A stretch of 64,000 bases of DNA from Pelargonium tetragonum (taxonomy: Eukaryota > Streptophyta > Magnoliopsida > Geraniales > Geraniaceae): NCBI GenBank assembly GCA_036897445.1, contig JAYMTL010000025.1, positions 62,001 through 126,000 on the forward strand, in the 5' to 3' direction. A model generated the notes under the pieces. The model was not told the DNA's origin. It saw only the letters and a program-made list of their open reading frames with translations, and made no database searches. Below are positions 12,662 through 26,162 of the stretch, piece after piece (within the stretch, counting starts at the first letter, position 1; every line of letters starts with the position of its first letter). The position numbers and the translations under genes were made by a program.

Positions 12662-13775
12662 TCAGGATTTTGCAGTAATTATGTATAGTAATGTAAGACA
12701 AGAGTCAGTATTTTCTGAAACTCCTTAAAAGCATCTACCATAAAAGGCAGAATTCTAGCAATTTTCTAATAGATTTAAGATTTTGAGTAGTTTTTAGTAT
12801 AAAGCGTTTTGGATTTTATTCCTTAGAGAGTATTAAAAAATACACGAAGTACAGGCCTTCAGAGCTATAAAAGGGATTTTTCCTTTGTCTGTGATTCCTC
12901 TTTTCTTAGTTCTTACTTTGTAAAAGTGGGTTAAAAGCTGCAAGATGTATTTCTATAAAAATCTAGGTGAAAATCGTAAAAAATGTAATTTAGTTCTTTG
13001 CGCACAAGAGTCCGCTTTACCAAGCCCGTGTTGATAGACCTACAAAGTTTTTGTCTTATTTTAAGGCGTTCCCAATCCGTTTTCTTTTCTGCTTCTGAGT
13101 CAGTAATTTTAGATAAAATTCCTATCGTTATGTATAAAATTCCCCAGGTTCTTCAAGGTAGGTACGTTTCCTGTTAAAGCTTTAATTTAGCAAATAGGCG
13201 TTCCCTTTGCGCAAATACTAACTAGCAGAGGATTCCTTTCTGATTAAGTCTATGGGAGCTTTTATACGAAGGGAAAAAACTTAGCTCAATGGATATACGT
13301 CACGTAAAAGGCCATAAAATCCGTTTCTTAAGTTAGCGAATTAAGATTCATAGAATTTTATAGGGAACTCTCCGTACGAGGCGCTTTTAATTAGAGTGCT
13401 CTAGACATGTAAAGAAAATTGTTGTGCTTTAAAAGAGAGGCGGTAACAGGGGTAGAGGCTCATATTTCCATACGAGTATTCCTAAAATTTTTATACAAAA
13501 CCCCTTAATTAAAACGACTGAAGAAAGAGTATAAACGAAATCCTGTCTTATATATTTAAGTCTTACTTTGAAATTGAAGGAGTTTACCAAAAAAATAGGA
13601 CGTGCATAATTGAGAGCCCTATCCCTTATATTTCTGCCTACAGTAAATCCTCTGGTTAAATATTTAAGATAAAGATAAGATTTTCTATAAGGGGTGAATG
13701 TTGCACCGGGAGCGTCTCTTTCTTTATACTGAATTACCCTTCTTGGGCAAAGTTTTCAGATCCAGTTAATATGGT

Positions 13776-13784
13776 GGGGTCCCC
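13776..13784. repeat. Mini-palindrome GGGGTCCCC
   Basis: A four-base arm pair around one T. An identical nine-base element lies at 59929-59937. Confidence 0.55.
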
Positions 13785-14429
13785 TATTATTAAAATATTA
13801 TAAAAAAGAGAGATGTCTGTATATATATTTTAGAATTATAGGATGCAGTTACGTATTATATAATTAAAACCCGGGCTGTATCTAAAGTTGGGGCGCACTC
13901 CTAATAGGTTTGCCCGCTTGTTTTGAACAAAATGAGGAATCGTACGGCGAGGCGCTTTGCGAAAAAGGCCCTGGAATTGACACTTGTTTAGTGAAATTTT
14001 GTGTAGATTGAGTAGAATTACAAGCAAAAAGAACAAGACTTATCCTTGAATCAGCAAGACATATATTTACTCTAGCATAGCTTTTTTTAGGAGTCGCCTT
14101 ACTGTCCCGAAGCTTGATAAGAGAAGAAGACAGGGAATAATTATGAGTTCTTGTTCTCTCTATTCTATTGAACGTACTTTTTCTTTCTTTTCAAAAGCAT
14201 TAATATAGGTTAAAAAGGTCCCTGAATCTACTTTTATTATATTGTAGCTTGTTGGTTGACAACCTTGGGTAGGGGCAGATAACGTTTTTAATAGTATATA
14301 TACCCCGGGTTCGAGTACTATTATGCTCCGAAAGCCGGGGAGTTAGAGTAGAGCTAAAGGAATCCTTTTCCGGTAAAAGGGTAAGCAAGTTAATTATAAC
14401 TATAAAGAATTTGCTACTTTCACTGATAA

Positions 14430-14680
14430 ATTGTAATTACAGGTTTTTAAGTCCAGTAGTATATCTAAAGGTAATACTTATAAGAAGAGTACCCGCTGCA
14501 AGAAGAAGGCGTATACCCAAAAGATAGAACCCACAGGATACTTAGTAACATGAAGGGTAGGAGAGGTATTATGAAGAGTGGTGTTGCTAAGAAAGTGAGA
14601 ACCCAAAAGGGTATGCAAGCTATGACTAAGATAAGGAAGGTTTATAGCCCTTAAGAAAAGAAAATGGGTCTAGGTTTCCT
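14430..14680. other. A/G-rich compositional island
   Basis: Lys-, Arg- and Gly-type triplets (AAG, AGG, GGT, GTT, GCT) are frequent on the + strand. A standard frame from ATG 14550 runs 34 codons to TAA (begins MKGRRGIMKSGVAKKV) and is strongly basic. Read with TAA/TAG as sense, the same frame extends upstream into a Gln/Glu-rich stretch. A short basic peptide could be a ribosomal-protein-like fragment, but I recognise no family and chance remains likely. Confidence 0.2.
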
Positions 14681-17600
14681 GTACATAAGTCAATTTGAGA
14701 GCCCTTTTTCTTGCTCCAAGGAAAGAAAAGTCTCTTTTCTTAGTCTTAGTTTGATGTATTTCATTTTCATTTTTAATTTAATAGAGTTGTGGGGACTTGA
14801 ACTACTGCATTCCTGTACCTGTATTTGATACTCTTGGTTTTTCTGTTTATTTGAAATCTTAAATTAAAAGTTAGTGATAAGGCATAAGTTTCCCCTTTCT
14901 TTTTTATCTCAAAAAGAAATAAAAATATCTTTTACAAAAGAGAGCGGTTTTCCTTGAGCCCGTGATTAAGGGAATTGTAGAGTAAAAGTAATAGTGCTAA
15001 CCTGCAGCTCTTCGTTGACCATAAAAAAATAGGAGATAATTCTAAAAAAGAGTCCCACCCCCCTTTTTTGAAGACTTCTCTGGCCTAAATACAAGGACGG
15101 TGCAAGTTAAAAATCCATTAGGGCCTCTACCTAATAAGCTAAAGCCAAGTAAATTTCTCGTAGAGCCTCTTTTGTAAGGGTACCTTGATACTCTTTTCTT
15201 TAATCCTGAACTCCAATTACTCTGCAAGAAGGACTCTTAGGACTGGGTTTTACTACTACGATAAGATTCGAACCTGCAAACACTTCTCATTTTTGCTAAA
15301 GTGGGAGAAAGTGTAAATTTACTTACTTTGGGGTATACCTTTTTTCTATTGTTAAACCTAGAAATAACTAAAAGTTTTAAGAAGCCCCGCTCTGCTGGAT
15401 TAGGGGGCTTCGCTGGGTATCCGCTTTTGAGTAACCCGAAAATAAGGTTCGTTGTGAAGCTTTTTGGTTTTAGTTCTAAAGCTATACAATTATAATTATA
15501 GAAGAGAGTTCCCTTTTTAGTTAGATGTTTACATGTTCTGACAAGATGTTATGCCCCTCAAAGAGGTCCATCTAGCTAATTACATATGTAATTAAAGAAG
15601 AGTTTTCTTAATTTAAAGGCTATTCTTAGGTTTAGTAGATTAAACGGAAATCGAAGGGATCTCCTAACTAGTTAGAACTAGCATTCGTGTACTTTGGGAG
15701 TAACTGCCCAATTCAACCCAGTAAGTTTTAGTATTCTTCAAGAGCTTTCTAGCAACTAAAATGGAGGCGCCTGCTGTAAAAGGAAGCCCTTGCCCTATAA
15801 ATGTATTTAAGAACTTATCGATTTGCCGTTTTAGGATGCCGCTCTGTAAGGTGCTGGTGTAAAGGAGAGAGGGCGCCCGGTTGAAATATAAATAAGGAAA
15901 AGTTGCGCAAAAAGCTAAAAGAAAGAGTCTTTAAAAGCACGTTATAACGCACGAAAACAGACACAGAATTGCTTTTTTATTAATCAAGAGGAGTCGCCCC
16001 CTTTTTTCTTTCCAAAGAAAGGCCTCGAATTTTCAAAGTATATCATGTAATCAGAGGTTTAGAAAGATTTTATCTCTTTAATTGTATAAATACAACCCTA
16101 GTTTAGCTACTCCCGTATATCTCTGGAAGCTCCCAAGCCTACAATTCTTGAAAAAGTTCGATATGTTAGCTTTACTTACCCGGATTCTATATTTCATTTC
16201 TCGAGAGTTTCTTTTTATTCGTTAATAAGGGCCTTCTTCTCGGGAATCCTTATACCAACTAGCAATAGCAGGAACCCTGTCTAAGTAGATTTTAAACTTT
16301 TAGCAATTTTCTTTTAAGGGATATTTTGCCGGATACCCCTTAATTTACTAAACTTCACGCAGTTATTACTAGAAAGGACAAAGCACCACGGAGGACTAGA
16401 AACTATCCCAATTGCTAATATTTTCAAAGACAAGCCCTCTTATTAAATAAAGGGAACAAGACTCAGATTAGTTTAACACAGGAAAACGCTTCATTAATTA
16501 CATTACCTTGTAGTATCTTCCTAGAGCGTATCCTGATATTTAAAGACCCCAGGGTTGCCCTTTTATTATAATAAATTAGAATAATAATAATATAAGATAT
16601 ATAAGAAGGAGCCTTTTACTTGAAATCTCCCTGAATATTCTTATATTTGTTTGATTTTATCCTACTAAAACCCTAAATCCAACAAGTACACAAGCTTATA
16701 CCCTTCTTTTATTACTAAGTGTAAGAATTTTAGAATTCTTTATAGTTTTTCAAAAGCCAAGGAATATTAAAAGTATAGTATTAAAGTGGAGACGAGAGAA
16801 ATTGAGTAAGACTCCACTTAATTCTTTCCTGGAAGCATAAACCGACTTCGAGCCCCCCGGCAAGCTAAAATCTGTTAGGGAATAAGGGGGCTCCTGTTGA
16901 AAAGTACGAATTATGAAGTTATATCCTTGTAAGTGTAAGTATCCGGGTTTCCGTTAATATAGGCCCCACTTCGAAATCTTAAAGCTTGTACAAGGAAATC
17001 CCCAATGCTGTTGGGCACGGATAGCGTGATTAGACCCGGCATACTTATATACTAATACCCAATTGAAGGGAAGACTTTTTAAAGTAACACCACTGCGTTA
17101 GATAATTCTACAAAAGAGCCTCAAGATTAGTATTAGACACAGTTCGTGCCTTCTTTTTTTCTACGTAATTTAGGAATAAAAAAAGTCAAAACATTAAAAG
17201 CGACCCTGCATTAGTTATTTACTTAGTGTTATCGGAAATTTTAGGCCTTATTTTTAATATCCTCGGAACCCTGCAAAGCCTTTAGTATTTCGTTTAGGAG
17301 ACACCTTAAGGTAACTCTTGCTTTTGTGGCATATCGCCTTATCTTGATAGATCCTGTGTAATACTTGTAAACTAGAAACCGAGCGTTCGGGTATCGTGTT
17401 ATTAATCCTAGATCCGTAATTCCTTGTGAATAATATAAATATAGAGAAAACACCTAAATTTAGCAAAATAGACTTCCCCTTTTCTTTGCCTAAGACTAAA
17501 CTCAGTTATCTTGCAAAAGTTGCGGTACAAGGAATAGAAAAAGAGACCCCTTTATTCTTATTTTATAAGTGCAGGTTAATGAAGCCAGAAGCAAAAGTAC

Positions 17601-20590
17601 TCTTAATGGCCTAAATAGGAAGAGTTATAAGATTCTGAAATACTTGTTGAGTACAAAAAACTCAGAGGGAATTATTCCGCCCTAGAGTTACTTATACTTA
17701 TATTAGTTCAATTTCTTTCAGAAGCGGAGCCTTACTCGGAAAAATTTTGTCGAAGGGGCCTAAGTAAGGGTGTATGAAGTCCCTCTAAATAAAACAAGGC
17801 CTTTCCCTTCTGAGATATAATATAATGGATCAAAGAAGTATAACAATAAGGTAGGCTTAGCTTCAAAACAAGAAGAATAGGAAGTTGGTAATATCCCTAG
17901 GATCTTTAAAGGTAAGAAATTTGGGAGCATATACGAACCACGAGCTTACGCAAATCGTTATCTGTAAAAACTTAGAATACAAGCCTTATGCTCTAATTAA
18001 AACCTTTCTGAAATGAAATTACCCAGCTATACGGTTAGTTTAAACTTAATTTGACGGATCTAAGGGAAGTCATAAGCCGAAAAAGTTTTATCCTTTGTAA
18101 GGGTATAATAGGAATTATCTTCGTTCGAGACTTTGAAAATCTAGTTCAATCATAGAGATTTCCGTCGGTTAAGGAACCGCTTATACCCTGGATTTCTTCT
18201 CCATTATTCTTTCAATTTGCAATTTCTAGTAGTGGAAGCTCCTGTTCTTAGTGTTGTCTATTTGAAGGTATAAGAGTAGCTGCAAATTAACCCTGTGTTA
18301 ACGCACTAGTTTCTATGTTTACTGCCCGATACAAAAGCACATAAGGGGGCCCTATCTATTTTATTATCAGAAAATTGAAGTCCCTAGTTCAGAGACCTAA
18401 CACCTAGGGGTAGATAAAAGAAACTCCTAAAAAAACCCCACTTTCAAGTCATAAACAATACCGGAATTTTTTAAACATTCTAGGCAACCCCCCCGGAAAC
18501 ACAAACAAGACTGATTAGGAACTTTGTAAGGTAAATAAAGAACAACTCGAGTGGATCCATGGATTGTCTAAGTATTCAAGCAATTAGTTCCCCCGAGATT
18601 AGACCCAGTCCTTAGTTAAGAATGCTTTTAAGGGGAGGCCCTACAGTACTTACTCTGCTAAAGGAATTCTATAAACTAAACTTATAGCTAAGAAGGAATA
18701 TAAATTTACGAAGCTTTAGTGAAACCTTTTCTATATGCAGTATCCAGAATTAAGAAAGTGTAATTTTTTTTGTACATAAAAATGAATGAAAAATACAAAA
18801 ATGTAGTATCATACATAAAATAGAAAGTCCTGTTATAATAAAAAGGGTTGTAGCGGGGAGAATAGGAAAATGATTTTGTTACTTATTTATAAACTCAATT
18901 TTTATGGGACATCTCGTAGAGACAAAGCAAAAAATTCTAAGATAACAGTGCTTCATTTTGCAGTGAATTCTCCCGAACACTCTGTTATACTTTCCAGGTT
19001 AAGCTTTAGAAAACAAAGGGAATAAAAAACTTGCGTTGTAAGGTAAAATTTTCAGAATGAAATTATAACGAATTTAATATAGTAGGGATCTAGACCCTTT
19101 TTTGAGATTTGACTATTATACGCCCTCAGTTCCCTGCTGGCAGGAGCTTAATATATGATGTAAGTATAATAATTTCATACACGGAAGCCCTGGGATTCCC
19201 ACCCATACTGAGCGCATTAACTGTATTTTAAAAGTGTCCAGGGATACTACAAGGTGCACCGGTAGTAAAGCAGCCCTTCTAATAACGAATAACTGAGAGG
19301 TCTTTATTTAGAAATTTTTGGTATTATACAAGAATTATACAGTTTCTATATTGCCTCAGTCAAGTTAAGGGCTTTACAAAAATCCGGTAAAAATAACGAA
19401 GCAATCTCGAAGAGCGAAGTTCTTTACCAATTTCCTAAAAGGTTTTACTGCTACTTTATATTTTAGGGACCTAAGGCTAAAAATCATTTCATTTCGAAGT
19501 AATTCTAGTATAGGGGCAGAACTGCGCAGAAAAACTAAAACGTAACTCTGGTAATAAAGAAAATAACTAAATGCATAGATAAAAACTTAAAGTATTTAAA
19601 ACCAATTCGATATAGCCTACTAAAGTTTATAAAAGAAGGGAATCCCCGATTTTATGAAAATGTATGGAGCGCTCAGTCTTGTCTATTTCTTTCTTTTCTT
19701 TCTAGTCAATTCAACAGGGAACAGGTAGGTTGAGAACCCAAGGTATCCATCCCAGTTTTAAAGATTTTGATGAGAACTAAACCAAACAGGACTTCCTTTA
19801 GTATATAACTAGCTTCTCAAGGAGCTGCCTTCAAATAGTAATAAGGGATTAGCCCCTTTTACAGGACTTTCTAAAACTAATAACTATATATCGGCCAAGA
19901 AACCGGCCCCTTAAAAGTAGCTAAAACTAGGGTAAGGAAACCCATCTGGTAAAACCTATGGAACTCCATATCCCACTCACTCAGGTAAATTCGCTTTAGT
20001 ATTACCAAAATCTCTAAAAGCTAGCTAGGATTGACCCCTCTCTCTCGACTTATAACTGAAAACCGAAAGCAGGGGGCTTTACTTATTTACTTTTGTTCTA
20101 CTACTCTTCTACTAAGAAATTAAGGTAAGGAATAAAGGATACTTTACTAAAAAATGTAAATAGCTTCCAAAAAAAGCTAAAGATACAATAGAAAAGGGCT
20201 CAAGTATGCATAAATGCGTTGGATACCCTTCCTTTTTCCCCTCTTTTGCATCAAGATTTCCTATACAAATTTCATTTGCTTATTCTTGTACTTGGCTTTC
20301 TAAGTTGAAGTTAATTACTAGTTATCCTTTATTACTTAAATTTACGGGCTAATAAAGTTTTTTATTCCTAAATTAGAATAGCAAAAACCTCCCTTGCTAT
20401 ACACTATATATTCCATAACTAATGAATAGAGTTTATAATAAAAATAAGGAGTCGTTAGACTATTAAGAATTCTCCAATATACTATAAGATAAACTAAGCG
20501 GTTTAGGTAATAAGAATATACTTTCTAACAGCAAAAGTACATTAGCTACAATAAAGCTCCTAAAGCCCCTATCTCCTATACTACAACAAG
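14680..20590. other. Background sequence, no gene recognised
   Basis: Standard frames here are 61-70 codons and overlap one another on opposite strands near 17240-17610, as chance frames do. On the minus strand near 15265, GCAGGTTCGAATC resembles a tRNA T-arm, but the spacing to any D-arm wording is about six bases short. An (AAT)n-like stretch lies near 16575-16595. Confidence 0.45.
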
Positions 20591-23500
20591 GGCCGGGTCT
20601 ATCTCATTCCAATACAAACAATAAGAGTTTTTTAATTAGGAGGAAAGGGTAGTACATTAAGTCAAGAGGAAGGACAAGGAAGTTATAAGAAAGAAGTAGG
20701 TGTTGGTTATTTATAATGTGTGTTATGTACTATCCAAGATAAACTTGCCTGAGATTAACCTCCTCCAGCCGGTAAGAATGATTTACTCTATGCACGATTA
20801 AGGCTTATCTCCTCGTTAACGATAAGGGCGCATCGCTCTAGAGGAATATAAGTAAAGTTTTGCTTGTTCCTGTGTTGCCTTTATAGTATCTCTAACAAAG
20901 TGAATCTAAAGCCCTCAGGAAAATTCGTTGTTAATGGATAGTTTTTTTTTCTAAAAGGGGCTCTAAAGGTTTCTATTGTATTAAACTTAAAAGGTAACTA
21001 AACCAGCAAGCAAGAATATATATATAAACTTTAGTTCTTTTTGTTTTCACGTGTATTCCTTTTTATTTAGCTTTTTCATTAAGAAGGAGTTTTTTTCTTC
21101 CTGTTTATAACATCCGTAAAATATAAATATAAGTAATTATGAAGCTAAATAAGGGTTCCAAGGCCATTAAAAAGTAAGGAATTAAATATAGAAAATCCAA
21201 CCGATAAATAAAATAGGTAAAAAGTAGAAACATCTTAAAAAGGGTATTTGGCAGATATAAAATACATTTTAGATATGAACTTTTCCAAATCCTAAGGTAG
21301 AGGGTATCCCTAGGATATGTGCCATCCAGAATAAGGAATTTCCCTTATGAAAAGGGTAAGATCTAAGAGCCCGCGTTATACTAGGTTTGTTTTGGAGTTT
21401 AGTGCTAGTAAAGTTTAGGGTTAGTTATTATAGAGCTAAAAAGTAACTAGAATATGACCCCTGTGGAGAAAGAATATAGACCCGTTAAGGAGTTAAATTC
21501 TCCGAGTTCAAGCCGGCAATAAAACTAGTAAGAAATTGTGCTGTTAATGAGCTTTCCCGAGGGATTTTTAGTTTTTTATTCTTTTGTCAATTATACAGCT
21601 CCTACTTTTTGTGAAATAATATTATAAAATTAGGCTCTGGCTATTACTTACAATGTAATTAATTTTAGGAAACTTAAGGGCTCCTTACCTTATTAATAAC
21701 CTTATTAAATAAAGGATACCCTATTTATTTCATTTTAATAAAAAGAAAACCTCTAAAAGAGAAAGCACTGCCGGATACCTCTAAAAATCAGAGTTTCTAA
21801 ATCTTTATACCAGCACTTGACAAGTTTCGGGGTTTGTTTATAATATATCTTTGTTTTCTAACTGAGCTTATTTGAAGTGTAACTAATATCAATCAAAGGT
21901 ATAGCGGGAATCCTAGACCTATAATAGGAAAGAGATACCTAATTAATTTAAGCAATTTCCTCTATCTTTTTGTACTACTGTCGAAGAAAGTTAAGGAATA
22001 CAAGGATGTTCAGCTACTCCGATTCGGCTTCAGCCTTATGCCTGGCATTTACCTGCAGTGTATATGATAGAGCCCTTTGTTACCTCATGTGTAAAGTTGC
22101 AAGGATTTCCAAACTCTTATCAAATTTTTATTAGGATCCTCTTCGAGGCTCTATTTATTCGTGTAAAGGGGTCACTCAACCTCGTTTTAGTTTAGCCGTA
22201 TGACTTAAACGGGAATACTTTGTTCTCTATCACTAAACAAGTTTTTCTAAGAATGTACCGACTCTTTTGAATTTAGCAAGTGGAATATGATTTATCCTTG
22301 ATTCTTACTTATTTGATATTCTTTTTATTTTATAGAGCTAATATTATTGAGGATCGGCGCAACTCTTCTTTAGTAACCAAGGTGTAGAGGTCCTTTCAGA
22401 TGCCTAGTCTACTCTTTTTTTAAGTATTTAGTTTCCAGTCAACTTTCTTGATTTGGGCGGATCCCCGCGGTATAGCACCTCAATAACTATCAAGGTTAGG
22501 CTCGGAAAAAGACTCTGCTCTAATACACTTGCATACTCCTAGCTTGAATCCATATACTCTTCTTATAGGGCTATTTGCAAATAGGTAAGGTAAAAGTGGA
22601 AGCTTCAAGGAGAAAATTCCCTAAGAGGGATTCTGAGATCAAAATATAGTTAAAAAAAGCCCGGTAGTACCAGCTTTACAAAAAAAGAAAAAGCCCTCCT
22701 TTTAGTCCCTGATCTGATACAAAGTATTGTGTTATATGATCTATACCTAAATTATTCTATAACAAAAGAAGTTTCAAGGCTCTCTACTAGGTTTTGAAGT
22801 TTTTACATTATATACACGACTAATTCTTAATACTTCCTTTTTGCGGCACGTTTAGTTAAATTAAAAACATTAAGAACGGGGGCGCTAACTAAGTCAAGGG
22901 GGGTATCTAAGAAGGTTTTTGCAGTATCAGTAGATTTTGTGTATGAGTACTATTGAACTCTCCTACAAGTCTGGATAGGCTGCTTTGGTATTACTCTGAA
23001 TCTTATTGGTCAGGGCTTTTGTATGGGAGATCTATCCAAAATATCTTTATTAGAGCCGAAACCTAAAAAAGGTTTACTAAAAAAAGTACTTGACCTGGCT
23101 TGAACCAACGGCATTCGCGTTGAAGACACGAGGTTCTCATTTTAATTGTGATTTAAAAAGTAAGGCACACCCATAAGTAAAGGGGATGGAAAGGCTACTA
23201 GTAGTGTAAAGTTAAGAAAAAAGTACCAACTCCTACTCTCGGGAGAAATTTTTAGCTTTTCAAAAAAATTCTAGAGCTCTTCCCAAAGAGAGGTACGCTG
23301 TGTTCGGTTTAAGACTTTTTAGAAATCCCCTTTAGAAAACTAACACAGAGACTCCTTCTTACATTAGAGCAGGGAAAGAAACAACTCTATTTACTATCTA
23401 GAAGAATGTCATTTATATGCTGGGTGCTTGTAAGGTGTTTTTTCCCATGTTTCACCTCTTTTACTTTACATTTTACCATATTATTTTCAATTTATTAAGA

Positions 23501-23670
23501 AAAATCATCCTTTAAGGGAATACCTATCAATATTATCTCGGTTTGTATCCTCTATAACAATAAACACATAGGGCAAGAGGTGCGACAGCCCTTAGATTAA
23601 TAGAACTATCCAATTATTACTAGTTATTAAGAATCTATCTACAGAAACATAAATTAAGTAAAGAAGTAAC
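20590..23670. other. Mostly background, Gly/Gln-type patch at start
   Basis: Around 20633-20690 the + strand is briefly A/G-rich and open for 27 codons in one frame (includes GGKGSTLSQEEGQGSYKKEV). The rest is ordinary AT-rich text with a GGGTATCCC element at 21302-21310. No RNA gene or mobile element is visible apart from the tRNA-like segment listed separately. Confidence 0.35.
23085..23131 (-). other. tRNA-like anticodon and T-arm segment
   Basis: On the minus strand, 23131-23115 folds as a five-pair anticodon stem (TCGTG with CGCGA, one G-T pair) around TCTTCAA, so positions 34-36 would read TTC. A five-base variable loop ATGCC and then GTTGG-TTCAAGC-CAGGT follow at canonical spacing. 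The T-stem has one mismatch and several G-T pairs. Base 33 is C, not T, and no D-arm or acceptor stem can be found, so this is not a functional tRNA as read. It may be a degraded tRNA or coincidence. It shares AATGCCG-NN-GGTTC(A/G)A with 26891-26906 and 52455-52470. Confidence 0.2.
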
Positions 23671-24020
23671 TGAATAACTAAGACTTTACTTTATTTCTAT
23701 AGCTCCCTTAGCTTACAAGAACAACAAGAAGAAGAGCTAGATTGCAGTAAGGGTATACAAAGGTTAGAAAGAAGACTAAAACAAGGCTAATTAAGACCCG
23801 TGGTATATCTCATTACTTATTATAAGAAGATAAATATACAAGGGAAGATTCCAGGAAAGTAAGAAGTTAGGTGTCAACAAAATTTTAAAGAAGTTGGTTA
23901 TAACGTAAGTGGGTGTTTTCAGAATACTACTATAAAAACACCTCCCTCACTTTAACAAGTAAATGTTTGGAACACTTAGGATGAAATCAAGTTAAATAGA
24001 AAGGATAATAGAATTTGAAC
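23670..24020. other. A/G-rich compositional island
   Basis: Dense AAG, GAA and CAA triplets on the + strand. One frame is open from 23674 to TAA 23791 (39 codons) with the cluster LQEQQEEELDCSKGIQRLER. With TAA/TAG as sense it runs 114 codons to TGA 24016-24018. GTAAGT at 23904 and TTTTCAG at 23915 bracket 18 bases like a minimal intron, but the segment is in frame and proves nothing alone. No family recognised. Confidence 0.25.
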
Positions 24021-24970
24021 TAGCTTCCCCGCGGAGCTTTAGCCGGTTCCTTTGAGTTCTACAAAAAATCTAGGTAATACCGAGCAATTTATAGCTAAAA
24101 TTTAAGCTCCTTGTGTTTTAACGTGGGGCGATCCCTGATTTATACGTTTGTATAGATAACTGGGGCAGTGCGAGGCTTTTCAGAATTACACCATAGGAGG
24201 TATCTGAAATCTTATATTATGTCGAAAAGTGTACCCATTTACAAGTTGACTCCTAGTTTTTACAGGATTGGGGGTAGCGCTTTTTTAACACACATCAAGC
24301 TGATTCAATTACTTTTATGGGGTTGAGTAGTGTAGTATAATGTTCAAGCTTTTTTATAAGCGTTACTAATGCTCACTTTTAATTACACAGTTCAAGTAGA
24401 TCCTAATACGACTAATACTAAATTAAATAAAGACGCAGAGGTTTTTGTATTCCTTCCCCTTGGACCCTACTAGGAATATCGGAGGCTAAAGCTCTTTATC
24501 TAGTTAGGTTTGTTACGTCAAGATTTTACGAGAACCGGTTTTTCCTTGTTGATCTATATTAAAATCCCATATTAGTATGTATTTAAAAGCCTTCTTAATC
24601 TTTATGATAGAATATTCGTTTTAAATACGTAGGATAGAAACTCCTCGAATGAAAGGTAAAGCTCCTCAACAGAGGTTCTCCTAATTCTGAAATAGAAAAT
24701 GAGTTTAAAAAGGAAACTCTAGAGTTCCGCTTATTATAAAGTTGCTGGGTTGGCGTAATCCCCCTGGTCTAATATCTGCCACTACTGCCTTAAGTTTAGA
24801 AAGTTCTCAAAATCATTGTATACTTAAGCAATCCTCTATTTATTTGCTGGGTATTTCGTCTAAACAGGGTTTGGGGTTATTTAGCGAATAAGAAGCCCTA
24901 ATTTGCCTAGGTGTTTTGCATTAAAAAAATAGGATTCCCTGCAGTGGGTATCCTTTAATTCGTAGTATGG

Positions 24971-24980
24971 GGAGCGCTCC
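24971..24980. repeat. Ten-base palindrome GGAGCGCTCC
   Basis: A perfect self-complementary ten-mer, preceded by GG and followed by TTTTT. It is the longest uninterrupted GC-rich palindrome I noticed. It fits the dispersed G-run to C-run family but has a GAGCGCTC core. Confidence 0.5.
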
Positions 24981-26162
24981 TTTTTATTTATAAAGTCCAC
25001 AAGGAAAGTCGAGCCCCTTTGTTATACAAAGTCTAGGTATAGGTAGAGGTCCGCAACTCTTTGTGTTAAAGGTGGTATTATTAAGGGTCCCTTAAGCGGG
25101 TAAAGTTATTGCGCCTAGCCCTTCACTTAGTGAAGCCTAATAAGAAGCATATGATTTGACTAATAGAGGCAGCTAGTTTTTAAGTTTATGGAACAAGTTT
25201 AATTCGTCTTCTTTTTTTACAGGATCCGTGATATCTAAAAGAATATTAGTATCAAAAGGGGCCGTTAAGCTACGACACGGGTTCTACTAGAGAATTTTAA
25301 TGCACTATGATACAAAACAGCAGAGGTTTGGCATGGGAATTTTTCTATGCCACGAGGCAAGCTTCTGTAATTATATTGGCGACACTACTAAGGAAATTAA
25401 GCAGCTTTCCTTATGGCAGGTCTTGTATCATTCGTCGTGAACCCCTGTTTCCTTAGATTATGGGCAGTTGGGCCAAAGAGCAACAAGGCGCCAGTCTCGA
25501 TAGATAGGTGTTTTTAAAAGTTTTTAGGTTTCTCTCGGGATAAAGGTTTTTACCGGGTATCTAGAAAGAGTGCCTAGGAATTCCCTTCCTTAAGTCCTTT
25601 AAGGGGCCCTGTTATTTTTTTAGAATCACTTGCAATATAAAATCTCTTCCTCTAAAGGCATACATAAACAGACTTAAAGTCAAGTTTTGTTTACTCATTT
25701 TATAATTGATTTGAATATTAAGATATTCCTTTAAGGATTTATAGCAGTTGCCATTGTCGCTTAGTTATAACTAAAAAAAGGGTAAGCAATTGTAAACTAA
25801 TAGAGATGACAATAATAAAAGCACAGAAATAAGGTCTGTCTTGATTATACTTAATTAATTATGAAAAACCAAGATTTCAGCCCGCCTTTTCTAGTAGGTT
25901 ATACACCTATTTTCAAAGGGGGTTTTAAAACTTCATAATTACTTTATTTATAAAGAAGAGTGCAGGATTTAGAGAAATAAAATAAGATACGTTTAGCAGC
26001 AAAACTCCAGTTAAATGTAAAGAAACTGGGATCTATACCTATCAGAAAGAGGCGCTGATACATAAAAAGAGAGACACGCTGGATTTACCTAATCTGTAAT
26101 ATATTCGATACTGACAATGCTTTTTATAAGGGACTTCAGATAATTTAGCACAATTCAAAAAC

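Larger units (their letters stand above)
10182..14430. other. Background sequence, no gene recognised
   Basis: AT-rich text with frequent stops. Mini-palindromes lie at 12038-12049, 12651-12661 and 13776-13784. Short CCCGGG and TTCGAG words near 14303 resemble a tRNA T-arm, but the bases after the loop do not pair with those before it. Confidence 0.45.

Noticed and set aside
15241-15310. tRNA on the minus strand around GCAGGTTCGAATC
   Set aside because: Distance from the D-stem-like AGC to the T-stem is about six bases too short and the T-stem has a mismatch; no acceptor stem found.
17241-17614. Three overlapping frames of 62-70 codons on both strands
   Set aside because: Mutual overlap, lengths at the chance level, no motif and no shared codon bias; typical of random open frames.
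22465-22500. CCGCGGTATAGCACCTCA as an rRNA fragment
   Set aside because: It resembles pieces of both SSU and LSU cores, but the match is under ten contiguous bases for each and the flanks do not agree.
23904-23921. Minimal 18-base intron GTAAGT...TTTTCAG
   Set aside because: The consensus fits, but the length is a multiple of three, the frame stays open without removal, and such short GT/AG pairs are common by chance.
24001-24060. Mini-tRNA on the minus strand with AAAGGA/TCCTTT ends
   Set aside because: Only 54 bases between the ends, no paired anticodon or D-arm; the terminal match alone is weak.
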